Shown here: positions 45,040 to 53,915 of the stretch, piece by piece
Layout of the letters: each line of letters begins with the position of its first letter
Position numbering within the stretch: position 1 is the first letter of the stretch
DNA from: Niastella caeni
GTDB lineage: Bacteria > Bacteroidota > Bacteroidia > Chitinophagales > Chitinophagaceae
Assembly (NCBI RefSeq): GCF_004834005.1
Contig: NZ_STFF01000014.1
Span: 62,001 to 126,000, forward strand
Reading direction: 5' to 3'
Length of the DNA stretch: 64,000 bases
The notes under the pieces: model-generated
What the model saw: the letters and a program-made list of their open reading frames with translations, nothing else
Databases searched by the model: none
Told to the model about the DNA's origin: nothing
Made by a program: the position numbers and the translations under genes

Positions 45040-45131
45040 TTAGTTCGTAAGTTATTGAGTTATTAAGTTCATAAGTTCTTTGGTTCATTACTTACTAACT
45101 CATTAACTAAATAACTCAATAACTAAGAAAC
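45040..45131. repeat. inverted-repeat element, GTAAGTTATTGAGTTA-type arms
   Basis: Left arm (45040-45085) is a tandem of GTAAGTTATTGAGTTATTAA-like units; right arm (45087-45131) holds TAACTCATTAACTAAATAAC and TCAATAACTAAG. Almost no core. The right arm ends 7 bp before the ATG of the acetylesterase gene, so a folded hairpin would cover its ribosome-binding region. Same vocabulary as 52667-52744 and the 25951-26515 array. Confidence 0.8.
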
Positions 45132-45138
45132 GGTTGCT

Positions 45139-46470
45139 ATGAAATTGATAGGTGTCTCACTATTGCTGATTACAACTATAATTGCTAAATCCCAAACCAC
45201 AAGCTACAAATTCGACTTTGGTATTAACAAAGCAGCCAAAGGGTATATCGCCGTTACACCAACTACTACCTTCTCATACAAGACCGGTTATGGTTTCGAT
45301 CAGGGATCGGAAGTACAAGCTATCGATAGGGGCGGCAACGCATTGACCGGTGATTACATTACCAGCTCAAAGCCTTTTTATTTCTCTGTAAAATTGCCCG
45401 ACGGTAATTATGATGTAAAAGTAATGCTGGGCGATACCAAAGGAAATTCAGCTACCACCGTTCGTGCAGAATGCAGACGTTTGATGCTGGAAAACATTCG
45501 CACAGACTTTGGTAAACTGGTTACAAAAACTTTTACAGTTCATGTAAAAGACAGCATGATCCGCGATGCGAAACAGGCTGTGATCAGTAATGTGAAGCTG
45601 AAACCACGTGAAGGCAGTTACCTGCATTGGGACAACCTGCTTACACTTGAATTCAACGACTCAGTGCCTAAAGTATGTGCGGTAGAGATAACACCAAATA
45701 AAAAAGCAACGACCATCTTTCTGGCAGGGAACTCAACGGTTGTTGATCAAAGCCGCGAACCCTGGGCGGCGTGGGGGCAAATGATCCCGCGTTTTTTTGA
45801 ACCCGGAACTATTGCCGTTGCCAATTATGCCGAATCGGGTGAAACGATGAAAGCCTTTGCAAGGGAGCGTCGCCTTGAGAAAATATTTAGCTTGTCGAAA
45901 CCCGGTGATTATTTATTTATCGAATTCACGCACAATGATCAGAAACCTGGCGGCAATCATTTAGACCCGTTCACAACGTATAAACAAACCATCAAAGAAT
46001 GGGTTGCCGGGGCCCGCAAAAGAGGCATGACGCCGGTGCTGGTGACCTCTATGCATCGGCGGAACTTTGATTCAACCGGGCATATTATAAATACACTGGC
46101 CGATTATCCGGAAGCTATGCGGCAAACGGCGGCTGAAGAAAAAGTAGCGTTGATAGATCTGAACGCCATGAGTAAAACATTATTCGAAGCCTGGGGACCG
46201 GAGCAATCGCTCAGGGCTTTTGTGCATTATGCTGCCAATACGTTTCCCGGTCAGGACAAGGCATTGGCCGATAACACGCATTTCAGCCCGTATGGCGCGT
46301 ATGAGCTGGCGCGATGTGTTGTAAAAGGAATGGCTGAAGCCAGGTTGCCTATTGCAAAATACCTGGTGAAAGAAAAGATCGCGTTTGATCCGGCGCATCC
46401 CGATGCTGTAGAAAGTTTTTATTGGCCATTGAGCAGCTTTGTAACTGCTGTGAAACCGGATGGAAATTAG
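45139..46470 (+). CDS. rhamnogalacturonan acetylesterase (SGNH, CE12-like) with N-terminal binding domain
   Basis: 443 residues, signal peptide about 1-18. Residues about 20-175 form a galactose-binding-like beta domain (YKFDFGINKAAKGY ... LLTLEFND). The SGNH hydrolase domain follows: block I FLAGNSTVVDQ (nucleophile Ser), block III FTHNDQKPG, block V DNTHFSPYG (Asp and His). It removes acetyl groups from galacturonic acid in rhamnogalacturonan, opening it to lyases. Lies between the GH105 and GH78 genes. A second, shorter acetylesterase is at 57427. Confidence 0.88.
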   Translation: MKLIGVSLLLITTIIAKSQTTSYKFDFGINKAAKGYIAVTPTTTFSYKTGYGFDQGSEVQAIDRGGNALTGDYITSSKPFYFSVKLPDGNYDVKVMLGDTKGNSATTVRAECRRLMLENIRTDFGKLVTKTFTVHVKDSMIRDAKQAVISNVKLKPREGSYLHWDNLLTLEFNDSVPKVCAVEITPNKKATTIFLAGNSTVVDQSREPWAAWGQMIPRFFEPGTIAVANYAESGETMKAFARERRLEKIFSLSKPGDYLFIEFTHNDQKPGGNHLDPFTTYKQTIKEWVAGARKRGMTPVLVTSMHRRNFDSTGHIINTLADYPEAMRQTAAEEKVALIDLNAMSKTLFEAWGPEQSLRAFVHYAANTFPGQDKALADNTHFSPYGAYELARCVVKGMAEARLPIAKYLVKEKIAFDPAHPDAVESFYWPLSSFVTAVKPDGN

Positions 46471-46956
46471 GGGAGTAAAGAGAATGAAAAATGAAGAATG
46501 AAAAATAAGAAATGAGAAAGTGAAATCCATTGCCGAATAGAGAACAGAAAGTACAAGTGAGTGACACAACAGGCGGCGATAGTAGTACCGTAAGCCGGCA
46601 AATAACCAATATGCAATAAGCAATAAATAATAGGGAACAATTGGCATCTGGAAACTAAATGGTAACCGGCAATTGGTTTCACGTTTGCCGTTTCACGTTT
46701 CACGATTCATCCCGATAGCTATGGGGACCGATTCACGACCTATTTGCCGTTTCCCATTTTTCTTCTTACTTTGACCTCGCCCAGCGGGGAACAGTCCCCA
46801 ACATTATTCCCCTGATATTATTACTATAGGTGTATTCGTATATTTACGAATGCCAATTTTGCTTTAATATAATAATGGTTAACTTATAGCGTTTTCTGTA
46901 GAGGATTTCGCAATTAGTCCATAAAACAAAATCCGTTCAATATCTTATAAGGCATT
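46471..46956. other. 486-bp intergenic region before the GH78 gene
   Basis: No gene. It holds an AATGAAAAATGAAG lone arm (46479-46522) with a possible partner TTTCCCATTTTTCTTC near 46750, mixed short repeats (GCAATAAGCAATAAATAA near 46612; CACGTTTGCCGTTTCACG near 46680), the perfect hairpin GGGGA-ACAG-TCCCC (46786-46799), and a palindrome (46834-46851). The promoter of the GH78 gene should lie in the last 120 bp. Confidence 0.55.
46834..46851. promoter_or_regulatory. palindrome upstream of the GH78 gene
   Basis: Perfect inverted repeat ATTCGTA-TATT-TACGAAT, 106 bp before the ATG. A good size and spacing for a dimeric regulator; no second copy was noticed elsewhere in the island. Confidence 0.4.
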
Positions 46957-49758
46957 ATGAAAAAAAGTACACTCATCACCTCTTTCTTAGTGTTGGTTGG
47001 TATAGTACCCGTTTTCTCACAAACTGCAAAACCCGTCGTGGTAAATCCGCGTGTTGAAAACCTTACCAATCCAGCAGGTATTGAAACACTGCAACCCCGG
47101 TTAAGCTGGCAAATAACAAGTACTGGAAGAAGCGTTATGCAAACCCGGTATCGCATCCTGGTGGCCGACGACCCGTCGAAACTAACGTTGGCTACGGGTA
47201 ATATGTGGGACACAAAGGAAGTGAACAGCGAACAGTCGCTGTGGGTACCTTATGCCGGCAAACCCCTGCAGGCTGGCCAAACCTATTACTGGAAAGTAAT
47301 GGTATGGGACAACCAGGGTGGTATGTCGGAATGGAGCAGCGATACGGCCAGGTTTCAAATGGGATTGATGCAACCCGCCGACTGGAGCAATGCACAATGG
47401 ATCGGCTATGATGAACTGGATGCGGCCAAACGGTATGTACCCGGTATTCATATGCCAGGTAATAGCAAAGAATATAAGTCAATAGTTAGCGGAAATCACG
47501 TATTGCCTTTATTACGTAAAAACTTTGCTGTAAGCAAACCGGTTAAAAAAGCAACTGCTTTTATTACCGGTTTGGGACAATATGAATTGCATATCAATGG
47601 TGTTAAAGCAGGCGATCAGTTTTTATCGCCCGGCTGGACCAATTACGATAAACGCGTTTTGTATAATGTGCTGGATGTAACCAGCCAGGTAACCAATGGC
47701 AACAATGCCATTGGCGTTATGCTTGGTAATGGATTTTTCAACGTGCCCAATGAGCGTTACCGCAAAACATTGCTGGCTTATGGAAATCCAAAGCTCATTA
47801 TGAAATTAGTGGTGGAATATACAGATGGCACGAAGTCGGAAGTTATTTCAGATAATAGCTGGAAAACAGCGCCAGGCCCGATCACATTTTCGAGTATCTA
47901 TTCCGGTGAAGATTACAATGCCACCCTTGAACAGGATGGTTGGGATAAAGCCACTTTCAACGATGGCGCGTGGAAAGCTGCCGTAGTGGTTAAAGCGCCT
48001 GCTGGCAAGCTGGTTGCTGAAACCGGTGCCCCGGTGAAAGTGATGACCACGTTTGCGCCACAAACCTGTGCGAAGAATAGTGATACAACCGTACTGTTCG
48101 ATTTTGGTCAGAATGCAAGCGGTATTATAAAAATTACTGTACGTGGACAAAAAGGGCAGGTGATCCGCATTCATCCCGCTGAACTGCTTACCCAGGAAAA
48201 AAGGGTGAACCAAAAGAACAGCGGAAAACCTTATTACTATTCTTACACCTGTAAAGGAACCGGTGATGAAGAATGGACACCCCGCTTTTCATACTATGGT
48301 TTCCGCTACGCAGAAGTTTCGTATGCTGCACCGGATACTATTAAAGGGAAAAAGCTGACGGCTGTAATTACTGATATAAAGATGTTGCATACACGCAATG
48401 CTGCACAGCAGATCGGTAAGTTCGAATGCCGGGATGATCTGTACAATGAAACCTATGCACTGATCGATTGGGCCATTAAAAGCAATATGCAAAGCGTGCT
48501 GAGTGATTGTCCGCACCGCGAGAAGTTAGGTTGGTTGGAACAAACGTACCTGATGGGCGAATCGATCCATTTCAATTATGATATTTACGCCTTGTATAAA
48601 AAGATCGTAGCCGATATGATGGCCGATCAGGTGGCAGATGGACTGGTGCCTGCCATTGCACCCGAGTATGTGCTGTTTGATAAAGACACAAAAGACTTCC
48701 GCGATTCACCGGAGTGGGGTAGTGCTTCGGTAATTCTACCCTGGCTTATTTACCAATGGTATGGCGACAAAACCGTCATGCAGGAAGCCTGGCCCATGAT
48801 GACGAAATATGCGGCTTACCTGAAAAGCAAATCCAATGGAAATATCCTGTCGCACGGTTTGGGCGACTGGTACGACCTGGGACCGAATCCGCCCGGATTG
48901 TCGCAGTTAACACCAAAAGAGCTCACCGCTACAGCAATCTATTATTATGATCTCACTTTGCTATCGAAGATGGCGAAGATGTTAGGAAAAGGAGCGGAAG
49001 AAAATCAGTATGCATCTCAGGCTGCCGAAGTTAAAAAAGCCTTCAATGCCAAATTCTATAATGCAGGTTCTAAAAAATATGCAACTGGCAGTCAAACGGC
49101 AATGACCATGCCTTTGGCTGTAGGACTGGTAGAAGATGCCAATAAAGCAGGCATAATTGATGCCTTGAAAACCGACATCATTGCCAATGAGAGCGCGCTG
49201 ACAGCCGGCGATATTGGCTTTCACTTCCTTGTAGACGGGTTGACAAAGAACGGTAATGCACAAATGATATATGATATGACCAGTGATCGAAAGACGCCGG
49301 GTTATGGTTTTCAGTTAGACAAAGGCGCCACTGCATTGACCGAATCATGGGCTGCGTTGCCAGAAGTATCGAACAACCACCTGATGCTGGGGCACCTGAT
49401 GCAATGGTTCTTCGACGGGGCCGGTGGTATTAAACAGGAAGATACCTCTGTTGCCTATAAGAATTTCATCATTGCACCCGAGCCGATCCTGGGATTGGAT
49501 AAAGGAAATGTTTACTTTAATTCGCCCTACGGAAGAATTTATTCTGAGTGGGACCACCAGTACTCATTCCACGTATTTACCATACAGATCCCTGTAAATA
49601 CAACGGCTACCGTTTACCTGCCCACACCGCCTAACAAGACCATTTTGGAAAGCAATACGCCATTGGCGATGCACCGCGAAATAAAACCGCTGGGTTATAT
49701 GAATGGACGGCAGGTGTTCAAACTGGGATCGGGGAAGTATAAGTTTATTATAAGATAA
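46957..49758 (+). CDS. alpha-L-rhamnosidase (GH78)
   Basis: 933 residues with signal peptide (LITSFLVLVGIVPVFSQ). Order: N-terminal Fn3-like domain (PRVENLTNPAGIETLQPRLS), carbohydrate-binding beta domains (FITGLGQYELHINGVKAGD, LSPGWTNYDKRVLYNV), the (alpha/alpha)6 catalytic domain with the GH78 signature DCPHREKLGW (about residue 517, catalytic Glu), and a C-terminal beta domain (YGRIYSEWDHQYSFHV). It releases terminal L-rhamnose from rhamnogalacturonan fragments in the periplasm or at the surface, feeding the rhamnose operon. Closed by a strong terminator. Confidence 0.94.
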   Translation: MKKSTLITSFLVLVGIVPVFSQTAKPVVVNPRVENLTNPAGIETLQPRLSWQITSTGRSVMQTRYRILVADDPSKLTLATGNMWDTKEVNSEQSLWVPYAGKPLQAGQTYYWKVMVWDNQGGMSEWSSDTARFQMGLMQPADWSNAQWIGYDELDAAKRYVPGIHMPGNSKEYKSIVSGNHVLPLLRKNFAVSKPVKKATAFITGLGQYELHINGVKAGDQFLSPGWTNYDKRVLYNVLDVTSQVTNGNNAIGVMLGNGFFNVPNERYRKTLLAYGNPKLIMKLVVEYTDGTKSEVISDNSWKTAPGPITFSSIYSGEDYNATLEQDGWDKATFNDGAWKAAVVVKAPAGKLVAETGAPVKVMTTFAPQTCAKNSDTTVLFDFGQNASGIIKITVRGQKGQVIRIHPAELLTQEKRVNQKNSGKPYYYSYTCKGTGDEEWTPRFSYYGFRYAEVSYAAPDTIKGKKLTAVITDIKMLHTRNAAQQIGKFECRDDLYNETYALIDWAIKSNMQSVLSDCPHREKLGWLEQTYLMGESIHFNYDIYALYKKIVADMMADQVADGLVPAIAPEYVLFDKDTKDFRDSPEWGSASVILPWLIYQWYGDKTVMQEAWPMMTKYAAYLKSKSNGNILSHGLGDWYDLGPNPPGLSQLTPKELTATAIYYYDLTLLSKMAKMLGKGAEENQYASQAAEVKKAFNAKFYNAGSKKYATGSQTAMTMPLAVGLVEDANKAGIIDALKTDIIANESALTAGDIGFHFLVDGLTKNGNAQMIYDMTSDRKTPGYGFQLDKGATALTESWAALPEVSNNHLMLGHLMQWFFDGAGGIKQEDTSVAYKNFIIAPEPILGLDKGNVYFNSPYGRIYSEWDHQYSFHVFTIQIPVNTTATVYLPTPPNKTILESNTPLAMHREIKPLGYMNGRQVFKLGSGKYKFIIR

Positions 49759-49800
49759 GCTGCAAGCGAAGGCAAGAAAAGAAATTTTAATTAATATAAA

Positions 49801-49832
49801 GCGTTCCGGTTAGCCGGGACGCTTTTTTTTTG
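49801..49832. terminator. rho-independent terminator after the GH78 gene
   Basis: 9-bp stem GCGTTCCGG / CCGGGACGC (one G-U) with a 4-nt loop and a run of nine T. The genes on either side are convergent. Confidence 0.88.
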
Positions 49833-49861
49833 TGGCTATAAAAAAACTAACCGATAATCAA

Positions 49862-50497
49862 TTACTTTATCGGCAACAGATCCTTTTCTATTCGTTTTCT
49901 CAATGTTTCATAATCCTGTTCGGTGTGCCATTTGGCTTTTTGTGCAACCAAAATATTTACGCGTGTGCCTTGTTGTATGGTAACTTTGAACAATTTTTCC
50001 TGCAGTTCCCATTTGCGTGTTTTCGGATAATTATTGGAGGTAAGAATTAGGATGTCCCAGTCGCTTTGCGCGTCATAAGCGCCTTTTGCGCGGTTGCCGA
50101 AGAGCATTAATTCGGCGTCGGGGATCTCAGTGGTTATTATGGCTTTTAAAGTGGCCAACGTTTTTTTATCGAGTATTTCCTGTTCGGTTTCTTCAAATAT
50201 AGACCCATACCCATCTGTAAGCAGGAATTTTTTTACAATAGCCCGGAATACTTTATTAGGCGGCACTTGCAGCAATTCGCAGGCACGCTGCTTTAGCCTG
50301 GGGTCTGCGGTAATTTTTTTGGCGGATATGATGGCAAATTGCATTCGTTCGTTAGCGTCCTTTTGTTTTTGGGAAAGCTTCCTGCCACTCATATCTGGTA
50401 CAGCAGTTACTACAGTTTTATCCTTGTACTGCTTTACGACCAGGTTCTTCAACTTTCCTGAGACGCCGGTTAATAAAGGGTTACCTGTTACGATCAT
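49862..50497 (-). CDS. nucleotidyltransferase-domain protein with extra N-terminal module
   Basis: 211 residues. C-terminal half (about 115-211): a small pol-beta-type nucleotidyltransferase with LMLFGNRAKGAYDAQSDWDI, i.e. the G-N/S-R-A-x-G and S-D-x-D metal-binding pattern of MNT/KNTase proteins. N-terminal half (about 1-105): SGKLKNLVVKQYKDKTVVT and SGRKLSQKQKDANERMQFA, which resembles small Bacteroidota proteins of unknown function. A fusion of the two is unusual. Stand-alone NTases often belong to HEPN toxin-antitoxin pairs; no HEPN gene is adjacent. It interrupts the catabolic island on the opposite strand. Confidence 0.7.
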   Translation of the reverse strand: MIVTGNPLLTGVSGKLKNLVVKQYKDKTVVTAVPDMSGRKLSQKQKDANERMQFAIISAKKITADPRLKQRACELLQVPPNKVFRAIVKKFLLTDGYGSIFEETEQEILDKKTLATLKAIITTEIPDAELMLFGNRAKGAYDAQSDWDILILTSNNYPKTRKWELQEKLFKVTIQQGTRVNILVAQKAKWHTEQDYETLRKRIEKDLLPIK

Positions 50498-50711
50498 GGC
50501 TTGTTAGTTTTAATAGAATATAAGCAAAAATCATTATATAATCATCGAAAATCCATGATTATTCCATTTATCCTTCATTATTTAATGGAAGATGAATGGA
50601 GAATGAATGGAGAAATAATGGGAATATAATGATAAAATAATGATGGTATACACCCTGAACCTTACAAGGTAAAAGAATTCCTGGCCTATAAATTATCCGT
50701 ATTTTGTAAGC

Positions 50712-51722
50712 ATGTTGAACCCAACCATTGTTGTGCCGGCTGCGGACATGCAGCAACTTTTCAATTCCATTTTATTAAAGCAAGGTTTTACGGCCGAGCG
50801 CGCGCTGGCCTGCGCCGAGCTGTTTACCAATAACAGTATCGACGGCGTATATACCCATGGCGTTAACCGCTTTCCCCGGTTTATAGAATATATTCAGAAA
50901 GGATACATCGATATCCATGCAACCCCTTCTTTAAAGCACCAGTGGGGTGGGGTACAGCAATGGGATGGCAACCTGGGACCGGGTCCGCTGAATGCCATAC
51001 ATGCCACGAACAGCGTTATGCAACTGGCGCAACAGCATGGCATCGGTTGTGTAGCGCTCGCCAATACCAACCACTGGATGCGCGGGGGAAGTTATGGCTG
51101 GCAGGCGGCCAAAGCAGGTTTTGCATTTATCGGCTGGACTAACACCACCAACCTGATGCCTGCCTGGGGAGCGGTGGACAATAAGCTCGGGAATAATCCA
51201 CTGGTAATGGCATTGCCGTATGAGCAGGAAGCCATTGTGCTGGATATGGCTATGTCGCAATATTCGTTTGGCGCCCTGGAGCTGGCCGATATGAAACAGG
51301 AACAGTTACCGGTATACGGTGGGTTCGATATCAAGGGTCAGCTCACGACCGATCCCGGCGCCATTCGCGCCTCCCGCCGGCCTTTGCCTATCGGTTACTG
51401 GAAAGGCGCCGGATTGGCCTTGTTGCTGGATATACTGGCGGCGGTTCTTTCGGGCGGATTATCGGTTCATGAAGTGGCAAAACAGCAATCAGAAATGTCG
51501 GTCTCACAGGTATTCATTGCCATTGATATCAACAAGCTGGGCAATCATTCGGCAATAGCGCAGGTGGTTCAAAATATCATTGCAGATTATCATCGATCAA
51601 TACCAGAAAACAACAGGTCCATCACGTTTCCCGGCGAACGGGTAATGCAAACGCGGCAGCGAAACCTGCAACACGGTATACCGGTGGTAAAGGAAGTTTG
51701 GGAGCAGGTGAAGGGATTGTAA
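50712..51722 (+). CDS. Ldh2/malate dehydrogenase family oxidoreductase (3-dehydro-L-gulonate 2-dehydrogenase-like)
   Basis: 336 residues. Family sequence: FTNNSIDGVYTHGVNRFPRF, LGPGPLNAIHATNSVMQLA, ANTNHWMRGGSYGWQAAKAG (catalytic His), GNNPLVMALPYE and YWKGAGLALLLDILAAVLSGG. Enzymes of this type reduce 2-keto or 2,3-diketo acids with NAD(P)H; the closest known activity is on 2,3-diketo-L-gulonate. Placed among pectin genes, it may handle a uronate-derived keto acid (inference). No signal peptide, so cytoplasmic. Confidence 0.85.
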   Translation: MLNPTIVVPAADMQQLFNSILLKQGFTAERALACAELFTNNSIDGVYTHGVNRFPRFIEYIQKGYIDIHATPSLKHQWGGVQQWDGNLGPGPLNAIHATNSVMQLAQQHGIGCVALANTNHWMRGGSYGWQAAKAGFAFIGWTNTTNLMPAWGAVDNKLGNNPLVMALPYEQEAIVLDMAMSQYSFGALELADMKQEQLPVYGGFDIKGQLTTDPGAIRASRRPLPIGYWKGAGLALLLDILAAVLSGGLSVHEVAKQQSEMSVSQVFIAIDINKLGNHSAIAQVVQNIIADYHRSIPENNRSITFPGERVMQTRQRNLQHGIPVVKEVWEQVKGL

Positions 51723-51855
51723 GCTGAATATTTTTGTCGTATTCGCTGCATGCCTTTGCAACAAGTTTTCCCCATTGTCATGAACAGGAACAATATTTGG
51801 TTTTATATTAAATCACGGATGGTGTGATATTAATTTAAAATTTAATTTAATCGCT

Positions 51856-52302
51856 ATGAAACCTTACCAGTTTCTTCCGTTGTTGTTAAGCGCTTTGTTT
51901 GCCTGTGGCAGAAGTGATAAAAAGCAGGCGCCGATGCCCATTCAGGCCCCGCCCACCATCGCAACGATCAATAACATTCCCGGCGCAGAATCATTCGACA
52001 GCTTCAATACGCAATTTCATTCCGATTCCAGCTTCCAGCTTACAAGAATTCCCTTCCCCATAGATGGACAATGTGTTAACGACCTGGAGAATACCAGATG
52101 GTCAAAAAAGAACTGGGAGTTTTTAAAAACACCGGTCAGTCTTACCCCCGATACAACAGAATGCAGGCATAGCCTTACCATGACCGATTCAATGGTCACT
52201 GAAAAATTCTGGATCGATCAGAGTGGCTTCAAAGTAGAGCGCCGGTTCAAGCTCAAAAATGGCAAGTGGTTCCTGGTGTATTACGACGACATTAACATGT
52301 AG
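51856..52302 (+). CDS. hypothetical lipoprotein
   Basis: 148 residues with a lipoprotein signal (YQFLPLLLSALFACGRS, Cys near 17), a Pro-rich linker (APMPIQAPPTIAT), then a compact domain with two Cys (GQCVNDLEN and TTECRHSLTMTD). No family recognised. It is followed after 41 bp by a small membrane protein; neither has an obvious link with pectin use. Confidence 0.6.
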   Translation: MKPYQFLPLLLSALFACGRSDKKQAPMPIQAPPTIATINNIPGAESFDSFNTQFHSDSSFQLTRIPFPIDGQCVNDLENTRWSKKNWEFLKTPVSLTPDTTECRHSLTMTDSMVTEKFWIDQSGFKVERRFKLKNGKWFLVYYDDINM

Positions 52303-52343
52303 CTATTCAACCATTATTTTATAACCTGTCACATCTTCCTCCC

Positions 52344-52652
52344 ATGCGAAACAATTGGCCTTATTTTATCGTAGCGTCTTTTCTCAATACCTTATTGGTA
52401 ACCGGAGCTTTCATCGAATTCAAATTACGCGGTATTGCCGTTATTGACCAGCAACCAGGTTCTGTATGGCGCGATATCGATCCCTTTCAGTTTGCTTCCT
52501 GTATGTTTGTACTGAGCTTCCTGGTAATAGTAGCCATTATTGGTATAAAAGACCTCGTTACCAGGATCATTTCCAAGCTGCATTCCTTTAATGAAAGTCT
52601 GGCTACTACGCAGCCAACAGCTAGTCAATTTGCAATTGACAATGGGCAATAA
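52344..52652 (+). CDS. hypothetical two-helix membrane protein
   Basis: 102 residues: one helix near the start (YFIVASFLNTLLVTGAFI), a short polar loop, a second helix (FASCMFVLSFLVIVAIIGI), then a basic tail. The last codons (about SQFAIDNGQ) read through CAATTTGCAATTGACAATGG, which looks like a short repeat of the intergenic kind, so the natural C-terminus may have been extended. No family recognised. Confidence 0.5.
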   Translation: MRNNWPYFIVASFLNTLLVTGAFIEFKLRGIAVIDQQPGSVWRDIDPFQFASCMFVLSFLVIVAIIGIKDLVTRIISKLHSFNESLATTQPTASQFAIDNGQ

Positions 52653-52666
52653 AGCAAGTAAAGACA

Positions 52667-52744
52667 ATTAGTTAGTAAGTTATTAAGTTTGTAAGTTAAT
52701 AGGTTAAGAACTCAAGAACTAAATAACTCAATAACTAACTAACA
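52667..52744. repeat. inverted-repeat element, GTAAGTTATTAAGTTTGTAAG-type arms
   Basis: Left arm (52667-52706) is a tandem of AGTAAGTTATTAAGTTTG-like units; right arm (52708-52744) holds AACTCAAGAACTAAATAAC and TCAATAACTAACTAACAT. Almost no core. The right arm ends 2 bp before the ATG of the GH43-like gene (52747), so the hairpin would cover its translation start. Confidence 0.8.
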
Positions 52745-52746
52745 TA

Positions 52747-53676
52747 ATGAAAATATCTTGTTGGTTTCTCCTCCTCGTGGCCCAGTTCTCCATCGCCACT
52801 GCACAAAATAAAAAATCCATATATCTTTTTTCCTATTTCAAAGGCAATGGTGAAGATGGTCTGCACCTCGCGTACAGTACCGATGGCTTACAATGGCAGC
52901 CATTGAATAATGACAGTTCCTTTTTAACACCAACTGCCGGAAAAGACAAGTTAATGCGCGACCCATGCATCATTCGCGGAGCCGATGGCTTGTTCCATAT
53001 GGTTTGGACGGTAAGCTGGAATGAACGCACCATCGGCTACGCCAACTCAAAGGACCTGGTGCATTGGAGCGAACAACAGGCCATCCCGGTGATGGAGCAT
53101 GAACCAACCGCACTCAACTGCTGGGCGCCTGAGATCTTTTATGATGCCGATACAAAGCAATATATGATCTATTGGGCCACTACCATTCCCGGGCGTTTTC
53201 CCAAGGGCGATTCTACCGGCGACAACAAATACAACCACCGCTTATATTATGTAACTACCAAAGACTTTACCACCTTCAGTAAAGCCGCTGTTTTGTACGA
53301 CCAGGGCTTTAATGTCATTGATGCCACCATTCAGAAAAGTGATAAGCAGTACGTGATGTTCCTGAAAGATGAAACGCGCTATCCGCCGCAGAAGAATTTG
53401 CGCATTGCCTACAGCGACTCCTTAACGGCAGGCTACGGCACGCCTTCCAGCCCCATTACCGGTCAATATTGGGCAGAAGGGCCCACCGTATTAAAACAGG
53501 GCGACCAGTGGATCGTATATTTTGATAAGTACACTCAACACCAATACGGGGCCATTACCTCAAACGACCTGGTTAACTGGACGGAGATCTCAGATAAACT
53601 GGTGATGCCGAAAGGAATTCGCCATGGAACGGTATTAACAATTACTAAGAAAGAATTGCGTAAGTTACTTAGATAG
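52747..53676 (+). CDS. GH43-like five-bladed beta-propeller glycosidase
   Basis: 309 residues, signal peptide (WFLLLVAQFSIATAQN). A single beta-propeller domain: SYFKGNGEDGLHLAYSTDG, MRDPCIIRGADGLFHMVWT, APEIFYDADTKQYMIYWAT and YWAEGPTVLKQGDQWIVYF. The Asp of RDP and the Glu of EGP match catalytic positions of GH43-type enzymes. Likely trims arabinose or galactose from rhamnogalacturonan side chains (inference). First gene after a hairpin that covers its start; followed by another repeat and the GH28 gene. Confidence 0.8.
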   Translation: MKISCWFLLLVAQFSIATAQNKKSIYLFSYFKGNGEDGLHLAYSTDGLQWQPLNNDSSFLTPTAGKDKLMRDPCIIRGADGLFHMVWTVSWNERTIGYANSKDLVHWSEQQAIPVMEHEPTALNCWAPEIFYDADTKQYMIYWATTIPGRFPKGDSTGDNKYNHRLYYVTTKDFTTFSKAAVLYDQGFNVIDATIQKSDKQYVMFLKDETRYPPQKNLRIAYSDSLTAGYGTPSSPITGQYWAEGPTVLKQGDQWIVYFDKYTQHQYGAITSNDLVNWTEISDKLVMPKGIRHGTVLTITKKELRKLLR

Positions 53677-53689
53677 TGGTCTTAACAAT

Positions 53690-53806
53690 AAGTTTATGGT
53701 TTATTGTTTGTTGTTTATGGCTGCTGGCGCGCTTTGAGCCTGCTGACTGGGCATATGAGTTTCGCCCTAATGAACCACAAACCATAAACCACAAACCACA
53801 AACTGA
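53690..53806. repeat. inverted-repeat element, GTTTATGGTTTATTG-type arms
   Basis: Left arm (53690-53719) GTTTATGGTTTATTG and TTTGTTGTTTATGG; right arm (53772-53806) AACCACAAACCATAAACC and ACAAACCACAAACTG. The core of about 52 bp contains CGCGCTTTGAG, the same 11-mer as in 34703-34870. Confidence 0.75.
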
Positions 53807-53915
53807 ACTTTATAGCTCAAAAGCAACAATTAAGAACATAAGGGGCTCAGGATGCAACAGGATAGTGGGCGACCCGTTTCACCTAATTTTACAAGCCTTA
53901 ATGGTTGCGTAGCTC

